Positions 6,269 to 12,701 of a stretch of DNA of 40,322 nt are shown one piece after another (the stretch's first letter is position 1; every line of letters starts with the position of its first letter). The stretch lies in assembly GCA_963205415.1 (NCBI GenBank), contig CAUJJS010000241.1, forward strand, positions 1 through 40,322, in the 5' to 3' direction. The notes under the pieces are model-generated. The model was not told where the DNA came from and searched no databases. It saw only the letters and a list, made by a program, of their open reading frames with translations. Origin of the DNA: Pseudomonadota bacterium (GTDB lineage Bacteria > Pseudomonadota > Gammaproteobacteria > Xanthomonadales > Xanthomonadaceae). A program made the position numbers and the translations under genes.

Positions 6269-6547
6269 ATGCGTGGATTTATTCGGTGTGCGTTGGTGGC
6301 TGGGCTGGCACTGTCGTCGTCGGTGATGGCGTTCGGCACGTATCGGGCCGGCAGCATCGTGCTCGACCAGGGCGATTCCATTGCGCGCGTGATGGATGCG
6401 ATGGGTCAGCCGGCGTACAAGGAGCCGGTGATGAATCGCTATGGGGCGCAGGTGGCGGAGAACTGGTACTACCGCGACGGATCGAAAATGATCAAGTTCA
6501 CCATCAGCGGTGGCGTTGTCCAGTTGATCGAGGAGATCCGGCAGTGA
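6269..6547 (+). CDS. Secreted DUF2845-like protein, candidate moron
   Basis: A 92-residue protein with an N-terminal signal peptide (MRGFIRCALVAGLALSSSVM, likely cleaved near A-F-G) and a small mature domain. The GSIVLDQGDS and MGQPAYKE segments and the C-terminal beta strands resemble DUF2845/OmlA-type periplasmic folds. AAAGGAGG lies upstream of the ATG. It is the only + strand gene between PL and the repressor, oriented against both, and has no role expected in the phage cycle. It may therefore be expressed in the lysogen and act on the host envelope. Its own promoter was not identified with confidence. Confidence 0.65.
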   Translation: MRGFIRCALVAGLALSSSVMAFGTYRAGSIVLDQGDSIARVMDAMGQPAYKEPVMNRYGAQVAENWYYRDGSKMIKFTISGGVVQLIEEIRQ

Positions 6548-6715
6548 GGTAGGCCACTGGCATCAAAGACCACACGGTGAGCGTCACAGCCTCGCTGCGA
6601 GCAAGGTCGCGGTTGAGCGGCTTGCGGAGACGCGGCGGCAGCGGGAGTAGGTCGAGCGCCTCACTGCGGTTCTGACGCGAGCGATTCGGTGCCCGACGCC
6701 TGCTCGTTCACGCTG

Positions 6716-7117
6716 TCAGCCGGAGCCCATGTTCAAGTCGTCTGGTTGCGCGCTCGCAGCAGCTTGGTCATCAACGATTTGCCGAAAGCGCTCGGCGGAA
6801 GCCCGGTAGTTTTCTATGAGAACGGCTTCGCGCTGCGTGAGGCGCATGGGTGTTGTTTGTAGGTAGGGGGCTCGCGATTCCGCGATTCCTGCTCTTGGGG
6901 CAATTGGAATTATCCCGAGCAATTCGTCGCTGGTGCAGTTAAGCAAGGCACACAGGTTGACAATGTGGTGTCTGGCGATCGCGCCTTGGGTGAGCCATTT
7001 GGAACCGACTGCGGTCGGTGATACGCCCATAGCCTCCGCGACCTTGGCTTGTGTGACTCCGGCGCGCGCCATCAGCTGGCGAAGGCGGTCACCGTCGTGT
7101 TGATTTGATTCAACCAT
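6716..7117 (-). CDS. XRE-family repressor (CI-like, no peptidase domain)
   Basis: A 133-residue regulator with an XRE helix-turn-helix at about residues 10-65 (RLRQLMARAGVTQAKVAEAM; SPTAVGSKWLTQG). The C-terminal part is short and helical (TQREAVLIENYRASAERF) and lacks the Ser/Lys S24 peptidase of lambda CI, so RecA-driven self-cleavage is not expected. The true start is the ATG at 7117; the 122-residue extension in the track is a shadow of the divergent genes. The start codon sits inside an operator-like dyad (7110-7124), suggesting autoregulation. No Shine-Dalgarno is visible, as in leaderless repressor transcripts. Confidence 0.8.
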   Translation of the reverse strand: MVESNQHDGDRLRQLMARAGVTQAKVAEAMGVSPTAVGSKWLTQGAIARHHIVNLCALLNCTSDELLGIIPIAPRAGIAESRAPYLQTTPMRLTQREAVLIENYRASAERFRQIVDDQAAASAQPDDLNMGSG

Positions 7118-7124
7118 GGGTTCA
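7110..7124. promoter_or_regulatory. Operator-like dyad over the repressor start codon
   Basis: TCAACCATGGGTTCA has the same TnAACC-n3-GGTTnA form as the PL and PR operators and contains the repressor's start codon. Binding here would block repressor synthesis. Confidence 0.65.
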
Positions 7125-7152
7125 TGGTCGGCCGCCGACTCTGAGCAATCAA

Positions 7153-7192
7153 GAAACCTGGGGTTGCGTTTGAAGTGAACCTGTGGTTCACT
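7153..7192 (+). promoter_or_regulatory. PR promoter with two repressor operators
   Basis: The -35 TTGCGT (7164-7169) and -10 TTCACT (7187-7192) are 17 bp apart. A perfect dyad TGAACCTGTGGTTCA (7176-7190) covers the spacer and -10. A weaker one (GAAACCTGGGGTTGC, 7153-7167) covers the -35, again 23 bp away as at PL. Transcription would begin at about 7199, next to the start codon at 7200. Confidence 0.75.
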
Positions 7193-7199
7193 CCGCCCC

Positions 7200-7475
7200 A
7201 TGCCGAAACACGCACTTGAAAAAGCAATAGCGCTTCTCGGGCTCACCGGGCTGGCCAGGGCACTTGGGGACATTTCAGCGCCTGGCGTAGCCAAGTGGCT
7301 GAAGAACGGCGTGCCGCGCGAGCGATGCACTGCGATTGAAGCCGCGACTAGCGGTGCCGTCCGCTGCGAAGACCTGCGGCCTGAGGTCGACTGGCTTCGC
7401 GACGATGCTGGCGTTGTCACCGGATACCACGTGCGCGTGGAACCGCCGGGCGTCACCGAACAGAAGGTGGCCTGA
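7200..7475 (+). CDS. Cro/YdaS-like regulator
   Basis: A 91-residue protein whose first 60 residues resemble YdaS-type Cro proteins (HALEKAIALLGLTGLARALG, then the second helix-turn-helix element APGVAKWLKNGVPRERC). The family occupies the cro position in many prophages. It is the first gene under PR. No Shine-Dalgarno precedes the ATG and the predicted transcript start is at most one base upstream, so a leaderless mRNA is likely. It probably represses the CI-like gene during lytic growth. Confidence 0.8.
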   Translation: MPKHALEKAIALLGLTGLARALGDISAPGVAKWLKNGVPRERCTAIEAATSGAVRCEDLRPEVDWLRDDAGVVTGYHVRVEPPGVTEQKVA

Positions 7476-7476
7476 C

Positions 7477-7848
7477 ATGGCACTGTCTGGCGTCGTGGTC
7501 ACGGTTGAAATGGAAGGGCGTAAGGTCAAGGCGATCGTCAACGCGAGCGACACCGACCTCTCGCTTTGTGTTGGCAAGGTGGTTGGCAAGTGCGTCGAGG
7601 CTATTGTCGCAGAACGTCTCGTCGGCGCGGCTCTCGACGTGTCAGACCTGGCGCTGCCGAAACTCGACGCCATTACGCGCCATCTTCTGGCTCCTGATCC
7701 CGGCGACGCCAAATTGCGAGCAACATTGCGACGCGTTCTTGCGCGGCTTTCGCAACAGGCGTGTTCCCCGAGCCCTCCGCGTAAGAAGTGTCGAGCGAGC
7801 ACTCCAGCGCGTCCAGGACGTTCGCGCGGTCGGGGTGATTCTCCATGA
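7477..7848 (+). CDS. Hypothetical early protein, C-terminal half doubtful
   Basis: A 123-residue ORF starting at ATG 7477 with AAGGTGG upstream, one base after the cro-like gene. The first 75 residues look like a real protein (VVVTVEMEGRKVKAIVNASD). The last 40 are Ser/Pro/Arg-rich and lie opposite a plausible - strand gene (7673-7954). Either the gene is real and its tail is constrained by the overlap, or a frameshift has changed its end. No recognised domain. Confidence 0.45.
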   Translation: MALSGVVVTVEMEGRKVKAIVNASDTDLSLCVGKVVGKCVEAIVAERLVGAALDVSDLALPKLDAITRHLLAPDPGDAKLRATLRRVLARLSQQACSPSPPRKKCRASTPARPGRSRGRGDSP

Positions 7849-7954
7849 GGGCCGCTATCACCAAGTCGCTCGCAACAACGCGGGCGGTCAAATTGTCGAT
7901 CTTCTCGATGAGAAGCGAGATCGCCTCGCTGGCCAGTTTCCCTGTTTCGCTCAT
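7673..7954 (-). CDS. Hypothetical protein, antisense to the early operon
   Basis: A 93-residue helical, acidic protein (SETGKLASEAISLLIEKIDN; ALMENHPDRANVLDALECSL) with GGAG ten bases before its ATG. Its composition looks more protein-like than the opposing + frame in 7673-7848, so I keep it. It would be transcribed against PR, from an unseen promoter near 7960-8000. Function unknown. Confidence 0.5.
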   Translation of the reverse strand: MSETGKLASEAISLLIEKIDNLTARVVASDLVIAALMENHPDRANVLDALECSLDTSYAEGSGNTPVAKAAQERVAMLLAIWRRRDQEPEDGA

Positions 7955-8049
7955 GCCGGTCTCCGGTGGCTGTGGTGGTTCGCACCTCGCAGCGTATCAC
8001 CTGGAGACCGGCACCCAGGTTCGCGCCGCATCCCACCCGGCGCGCACCC

Positions 8050-8082
8050 GGCAGCGTGGCGTACCCCCTGCGCCACGCTGCC
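8050..8082. other. Perfect 12-bp hairpin
   Basis: GGCAGCGTGGCG (8050-8061) pairs with CGCCACGCTGCC (8071-8082) around a nine-base loop. It is followed by a weak T-rich stretch (ACCTTCTTTG). It could terminate or pause PR transcription, or end the antisense gene's promoter region. Confidence 0.65.
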
Positions 8083-8126
8083 ACCTTCTTTGCTTCCACG
8101 CGCCGCACGGCGGTGTGAGCGCGCCA

Positions 8127-8166
8127 CGCCGTGGCGTTTCCAGGGCTTTGCGCCACGGCGCTTTTA
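8127..8166 (+). terminator. Candidate intrinsic terminator
   Basis: CGCCGTGGCG (8127-8136) pairs perfectly with CGCCACGGCG (8151-8160), followed directly by CTTTTATT. It lies upstream of the CII-like gene, so it would separate the first PR genes from the replication genes unless antitermination or a separate promoter operates. Confidence 0.6.
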
Positions 8167-8242
8167 TTCGATCGGATGCTCGTATCCATGTGCGAATCCT
8201 CGCGCGTGGAAGAGCGAGCCACACCATTCGCGAGGGCAATCC

Positions 8243-8692
8243 ATGAATGTTGACGACGCGGCCTATGCCGTCGTGCACGGTTACGGTGGGGGCAGCGAAT
8301 CGCTGGCTCCCAGGCTTGGCATTAGTGCGGCGGTGTTGCGCGGCAAGGTGAACCGAAACAACGACCGCAACGTGCTCAGCCTGCGTGAGGCTGTCGACAT
8401 CACCGTGTTGTCTGGTGATCTGCGCATCCTTGAAGCCTTCGCGGCCGAGGCGAACTGCAGGCTGGTGCCGATAGACCACACCGAAACCGGTTCGGTGCTT
8501 GACCTGGTGATGGCCCGTGCGGCGCGCGAAGGCGAACTGGCGAGCGTTGTGCATCAGTCGTTGGATGACGGCGTCATCACTCCGAACGAATGGGATGCCA
8601 TCCAGGCCGCGGGCGGCAACGTGCAGGCCACGATGCTCGCGCTCCTGCGGAAGCTGCACTCAATGAAGGCGCGCGCTCCGGCGACCGAGTGA
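8243..8692 (+). CDS. CII-like regulator, Phage_CP76 family
   Basis: A 149-residue protein of the Phage_CP76 (P2/186-like CII) type. It starts NVDDAAYAVVHGYGGGSESL and contains the characteristic core SLREAVDITVLSGDLRILEA, followed by a helical C-terminus. Such proteins act at the lysis-lysogeny decision, usually by activating lysogenic promoters. GAGGG precedes the ATG. The upstream ORF extension (to 7505) is noise crossing the hairpin region. It overlaps the next gene as TGATG. Confidence 0.8.
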   Translation: MNVDDAAYAVVHGYGGGSESLAPRLGISAAVLRGKVNRNNDRNVLSLREAVDITVLSGDLRILEAFAAEANCRLVPIDHTETGSVLDLVMARAAREGELASVVHQSLDDGVITPNEWDAIQAAGGNVQATMLALLRKLHSMKARAPATE

Positions 8693-8928
8693 TGAACACC
8701 GAAATACGCAGGCAGATTCGGGATGCCCGCACACGCGCGAACTTGCGCGATTGCGCCATCGCCCGAGGTGTTGCCCGCGTGTTGAATGATGACGAACGGG
8801 CCGCGCGCCTTCGGAAAATCGAAGAGGCAATGGCCGCATGTGACAAGGTTGCGACGCCCGACGAGATCGAGGCGGCCGCAGTGATCTTGGCAACGCCACC
8901 GCACGAGCGGAAAGGGCGATTGCTCTAG
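8692..8928 (+). CDS. Hypothetical early protein, helical
   Basis: A 78-residue charged helical protein (RQIRDARTRANLRDCAIARG; ARLRKIEEAMAACDKVA). The start overlaps the stop of the CII-like gene (TGATG), so the two are coupled. Unknown function; position fits a regulatory or replication accessory protein. The 212 bp after it contain only a 7-bp hairpin (8955-8972) and the primase Shine-Dalgarno. Confidence 0.6.
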   Translation: MNTEIRRQIRDARTRANLRDCAIARGVARVLNDDERAARLRKIEEAMAACDKVATPDEIEAAAVILATPPHERKGRLL

Positions 8929-9140
8929 GGGGTTTCTTGGAATGTTTCGTCGGCGGCGCGGACACCCGCGCCCCATCTCCCCGGATTGATTTCAAACGCG
9001 CGAGCTCGTGCGCGTCGATTCCGTCAATAGGTGTCGCTGGGTTAGTCGGTCAATACCGGGGCGGGTCCTTCCTGGGGGGTGGCGGATGCGGGTGGAGAGG
9101 CCGCAATTCCCCTGTAGATAGTGGCTTGGGGAGTTACTGA

Positions 9141-11546
9141 ATGCGCGTCGCGGTCAACTACGATGACGTGCTCGATCAGCTGCGGTCTGCTGATCTCCTC
9201 GTCGAGGACATCGAGACCGGGCGCACCGTTCGCTGCCCGATCAAAGGGGATCGAGAAAAGCGCGGCTGGTACCGGTTGCACGATCTGCCGCTGCCGAGCG
9301 GCGACGTGCTCATTGTTGGCACCTTCGGTATCTGGCGCGGCGATGATCCTGGCACGCTCAAGGTCGACCTAAAGAAGCGCGACTCCGCGTTGACCGATGA
9401 CCAGCGCGATGCGCTGCGTCGTCGCCTGGCCGATGATCGAAAGCGAGAGAAAGCGCAGCGCGAACGGCGTGCCGAACGCGCGGCCGAACGTGCGGCAGCG
9501 GCCTGGTTGCGATACGAACCGAGCGGCGATTGTGAGTACCTGCGCAGGAAGCGGGTCGCAGACTATGGGTTGCGATTCACGTCGCATGGCGCCGCCGTGG
9601 TTCCGTTGCTTGACGGCGCCGGCAAGATCCACGGCCTGCAGTTCCTGCGTACACCGGCCCAGGCCGAAACCGCCAAACGGCCGGTCAAGGAATTCTGGCC
9701 CGCAGGCTTGGCGAAGCTAGGTCACTTCCACCTTCTAGGCTCGCCGTCCTGGATCGTGCTGGTTGCCGAGGGCTACGCCACCGCAGCGACGCTGCACATG
9801 ACCACCGGACATCCGGTGGCCGTGGCCTTCGACGCGGGCAACCTGGTCCATGTGGCCAGGGCCCTGCGCGCACGTTACCCGCGCATCCGCGTGCTGATCT
9901 GCGCCGATGACGACATCCTGCAGAAGTGTCGCGAGTGCCAGACGCGCCTGGTACTCACCGAGCACCCGGAAACCTGTCCGAACTGCGGCAAGCCGCATCG
10001 TGCGGAGAATGCAGGCGTCGCCGGCGCCAGCGCGGCCGCGCTCGAGGTCAATGGTGCCTGGCTTGCGCCAAAGTTCAGCGACGCGATCGAAGCGAAGCGT
10101 CGCGCGCAGTTCATCGAACACGGCACCAAGCTGACCGACTTCAACGATCTGCAGGCGCAGGAAGGCATCCATGCCGTGCGCGAACAGGTCGCCGCCCACC
10201 TCTCGGCACTGCGCTGGGCCATGCCTATGCAAAACGCCGACACAACCGGAACGGGGGATGGGGGCGCGCAGTTGCGCCCGATTGAAAGCATCGACGATCT
10301 GCTTGCGCGCTACGTGCTGATCTACGCGCAAGGCTCGATGGTGTTTGATCGCGATGAGCACATCCTGCTGTCGATCAGCGACATGCGCGACGTCTGCATC
10401 AACCGCTACATTCACCGAGCTTGGTCAGAATCGCCACGTCGCGCGATCGAGCGTATCGATTCCGTCGACTTCGATCCGTCGTGCACCAAACCCGGAATCA
10501 CCTGCAACCTATGGGCTGGCTGGCCAACGAAACCGAAACCTGGCCGCTGCGAAAAGCTGCTCGAACTTCTGCGCCACATGTGCGCTGCGGAATCCGGCAA
10601 AAGCGCGGAGGATCTCTACCAATGGGTTCTGCGCTGGCTGGCGTACCCGCTGCAACACCCGGGCGCAAAACTCAAAAGCACCATCGTCGTGCACGGCCCC
10701 CAAGGCACCGGCAAAAACATGTTCTTTGAAGCCTACATGGCGATCTACGGCCGCTATGGCCGCATGCTCGACCAGGATGCGCTGGAGGATAAGTTCAACG
10801 ATTGGGCATCTCGCAAACTGTTCCTGATCGCCGACGAAGTGGTCGCCCGTGCCGAGCTCTACAAGCTCAAGAACAAACTCAAAACCCTGATCACCGGCGC
10901 GAAGATCCGCATCAACCCGAAGAACATGGCGGCATACGAGGAAGACAATCACGTCAACCTCGTGTTCCTCTCCAACGAGGAAATGCCCGTCGTCCTCGAA
11001 GAAGATGACCGCAGGCATGCGGTGATCTGGACACCGCGGTCTCTCAGCCAAGCCTTCTACCAGGAAGTGCTTGACGAGATCCGCGCCGGCGGATCCGAAG
11101 CACTGCACGACTACCTGCTGAACCTCGACCTCGGCGACTTCACCGAAGGCACGCGCCCGCCAACCACCAGCGCGAAGGATCGGCTCGTCGCGCTCGGCGT
11201 GGACTCTCCCGTGGGCTTCTACGATGCGCTCATCCTGGACGACATCATCGGCCTCAAGTTCGCCTCGGCGCTCAGTGCCGACTGGTACGAAGCCTACAAG
11301 GTCTGGTGCCACCGCACCGGCGCCCGCGCGGCACCGCTGCCCAAATTCGTCAACAAGCTCGAACGCAAACGCGGCGTGAGCTGCGAGCGCAAGCGATACC
11401 GCATCGAACAGACCACGCACGGGCCCCACGGCATGCTGCTGCTCTCCGGCCTACCCGACACGTCGAATCAATCGGAAGCCGACGCGCTCGGCGAGTGCGT
11501 CGTCCGGATGCGAACGCAGCTCGAAGACTACCGGGGGCGAACATGA
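9141..11546 (+). CDS. Toprim primase / SF3-type helicase fusion
   Basis: An 801-residue replication protein. Residues 120-300 form a Toprim-type primase region (IVLVAEGYATAATL near 205-218; VLICADDD near 251-258). Between the ADDD motif and the following NAGVAGASAAA helix a zinc-ribbon-like insert with CREC and CPNC pairs interrupts the fold. The C-terminal half is a P4/DUF5906-like helicase: Walker A GPQGTGKN near 520, Walker B LFLIADE near 560 and NEEMPVVLEEDDRR as the downstream motif. GGGGAG precedes the ATG. Primase-helicases of this type can replace separate primase and helicase genes, so this is probably the sole replication initiator recognised in the phage. Confidence 0.88.
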   Translation: MRVAVNYDDVLDQLRSADLLVEDIETGRTVRCPIKGDREKRGWYRLHDLPLPSGDVLIVGTFGIWRGDDPGTLKVDLKKRDSALTDDQRDALRRRLADDRKREKAQRERRAERAAERAAAAWLRYEPSGDCEYLRRKRVADYGLRFTSHGAAVVPLLDGAGKIHGLQFLRTPAQAETAKRPVKEFWPAGLAKLGHFHLLGSPSWIVLVAEGYATAATLHMTTGHPVAVAFDAGNLVHVARALRARYPRIRVLICADDDILQKCRECQTRLVLTEHPETCPNCGKPHRAENAGVAGASAAALEVNGAWLAPKFSDAIEAKRRAQFIEHGTKLTDFNDLQAQEGIHAVREQVAAHLSALRWAMPMQNADTTGTGDGGAQLRPIESIDDLLARYVLIYAQGSMVFDRDEHILLSISDMRDVCINRYIHRAWSESPRRAIERIDSVDFDPSCTKPGITCNLWAGWPTKPKPGRCEKLLELLRHMCAAESGKSAEDLYQWVLRWLAYPLQHPGAKLKSTIVVHGPQGTGKNMFFEAYMAIYGRYGRMLDQDALEDKFNDWASRKLFLIADEVVARAELYKLKNKLKTLITGAKIRINPKNMAAYEEDNHVNLVFLSNEEMPVVLEEDDRRHAVIWTPRSLSQAFYQEVLDEIRAGGSEALHDYLLNLDLGDFTEGTRPPTTSAKDRLVALGVDSPVGFYDALILDDIIGLKFASALSADWYEAYKVWCHRTGARAAPLPKFVNKLERKRGVSCERKRYRIEQTTHGPHGMLLLSGLPDTSNQSEADALGECVVRMRTQLEDYRGRT

Positions 11547-11847
11547 CCGCGTCTGTGGGGTATGTGCGGAATGACGTGCGGCATGCCGTGGGGCATGAAA
11601 CCCGCGCCGTTGTTGGCTTGGTAGGTATGTGGGGCGACCGCTCACGTGACGCGCGCGTACGAATCTTGAACTGTCCACTCCTCTCGCATGTCGCGGATCG
11701 CGCGCACGGACATCATGACGCCCATGCCCCACATGGCGCACAAGCGTTGTTTGCGGGTCCGCCTAGACGCACGCCTCGACGCACCCGCCGCACGCGCGCG
11801 CGCGCTGGTCTTTTTTTCTCTCTACCGAAGGAAAGGAGGGAAGGGCA
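11547..11847. other. Gene-poor segment, candidate cos/packaging region
   Basis: No convincing gene is seen; the 102-codon ORF at 11543-11851 has a His/Arg-rich, low-complexity product. The segment contains an inverted repeat, GTGGGGCATG (11588-11597) and CATGCCCCAC (11723-11732), whose outer flanks also pair with few mismatches. It also has repeated GTGGGG elements and a TGGGGCGACCGCTCACGTGA block near 11630. In lambda-type phages cos lies just upstream of the small terminase gene, which is exactly this position. The assignment is inference. A (CG)n tract followed by T7 lies at 11796-11818. Confidence 0.45.
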
Positions 11848-12465
11848 GTGATCGAATCTGGCGTTGTCACCGGCAACGTCCTGGCTGCGCACATCGGCTG
11901 CAAGCCCAGCTACGTCGTCGAACTGCGCAAGCGCGGCCGCGTCGTCGTCGCGCCCGACGGCAACGGATACCTGCTGAGCGAATCCCTGGCGCTCTACCGC
12001 GATACCGCAGACCCCTCGCGTGGCGGCGTGGCTGCGCGACACGCAGCCTCCCGCGCCGACGGAGCAGCTACCGCCGCCTTCGAGCCCGGCGACGCTCCTG
12101 GCGCCACCCAGCCGCCCACAGGCGACGATGACGACGCCACACCCACCCGGGATGACGGTGGCCACGCCGCGCGGCGTGCCAAGGCCCTGGCTGACAAGGA
12201 AGAAGCCCTGGCCGCCGCCGCCATCCGCGAAAACCGCATCGCCATCGGCGAGCTGATGGAAGCCAGCGAAGTCGAAGCGGCCATCGGCCAGGCTGGCACG
12301 CTGCTGCGCGTCGCCCTGGAGCGCATCCCCGATGTGCTGGCCCCGCAGCTCGCGCCCATGACCGACGAAGGCGCCATCCGCGTCGCCATCCACGACGTGG
12401 TCGAGGAAGCGCTCACCGAAGCCGCGCGGCAGTTCGGGCGCGTGGCGCAGCGGGGTGAGCCATGA
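11848..12465 (+). CDS. Terminase small subunit, Nu1-like
   Basis: A 205-residue protein. Its N-terminus fits a winged-helix DNA-recognition domain of the Nu1 type (AAHIGCKPSYVVELRKRGRV, then the wing VVAPDGNGYLLSES). A Pro/Ala/Asp-rich linker follows, then a long charged helix region (ADKEEALAAAAIRENRIAIG) and a C-terminal assembly region. It recognises phage DNA at cos and brings it to the large subunit. The GTG start at 11848 has a strong AAAGGAGGG upstream. Confidence 0.8.
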   Translation: MIESGVVTGNVLAAHIGCKPSYVVELRKRGRVVVAPDGNGYLLSESLALYRDTADPSRGGVAARHAASRADGAATAAFEPGDAPGATQPPTGDDDDATPTRDDGGHAARRAKALADKEEALAAAAIRENRIAIGELMEASEVEAAIGQAGTLLRVALERIPDVLAPQLAPMTDEGAIRVAIHDVVEEALTEAARQFGRVAQRGEP

Positions 12466-12701
12466 CATTGACAGCGCGCGCCTGCCGGGCGGACACTGGC
12501 CTTGCTGCGGTGAATCCCGCAGTCGGGTTTAGTCGCCCGATACGTGAGGCGCGCAAGCGCCCATCGTCCGATGCCGGCGCTTTTTTAACGCTCGCCGCCA
12601 TCGTGGCGGCGGGCCGTGCGTGCAGCGCACCCGTTTTGCGGCGGTTTCGCCTGGGCGACGGGCACTGGAGCGCCGAGTACAGGCGGGGTAATCGCCGCTA
12701 A
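12462..12701 (+). CDS. Ash/Icd-like ORF overlapping a C4-like RNA
   Basis: A 79-residue ORF that starts on the ATGA overlap with the small terminase gene. Its middle (NPAVGFSRPIREARKRPSS, DAGAF) is the peptide commonly annotated as Phage_ASH or Icd-like in prophages. That peptide is essentially the translation of a conserved RNA element, so the ORF may be incidental to the RNA. The remainder (GRACSAPVLRRF) has no known role. If translated, it might resemble the host-division inhibitors named Icd. Confidence 0.35.
   Translation: MTLTARACRADTGLAAVNPAVGFSRPIREARKRPSSDAGAFLTLAAIVAAGRACSAPVLRRFRLGDGHWSAEYRRGNRR
12501..12586 (+). ncRNA. C4-like antisense RNA
   Basis: Successive structures match my recollection of the C4 antisense RNA family of P1/P7/N15-type phages: CTGCGG-TGAATC-CCGCAG, then TCGGG-TTTAGTCG-CCCGA, then GGCGC-GCAA-GCGCC with a GNRA-type loop, ending in a terminator hairpin and six T. 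The invariant-looking GGTGAATCC and GGGTTTAG segments are present. C4 RNAs silence an ant/icd-type message by pairing. What it would target here is not evident, since it lies between the two terminase genes. Confidence 0.55.
12557..12586 (+). terminator. Intrinsic terminator closing the C4-like RNA
   Basis: GCGCC-CATCG pairs with CGATG-CC-GGCGC (two-base bulge), directly followed by TTTTTT (12581-12586). This is the best T-tract terminator in the late region. It stands between the small and large terminase genes, so it should reduce large-terminase expression unless bypassed. Confidence 0.7.

Noticed and set aside
7275-8222. 315-codon - strand ORF across the immunity region
   Set aside because: It covers the cro-like gene antisense and the hairpin cluster with Arg/Ser-rich sequence. 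Only 7673-7954, in another frame, looks like a gene.
11796-11820. (CG)n followed by T7 as an intrinsic terminator
   Set aside because: The alternating CG tract offers no defined stem-loop with a normal loop. It remains possible but is too weak to list as a terminator.
11543-11851. 102-codon ORF overlapping the primase stop
   Set aside because: The product is rich in His, Arg and Ala without fold-like pattern, and the segment fits a packaging site better.
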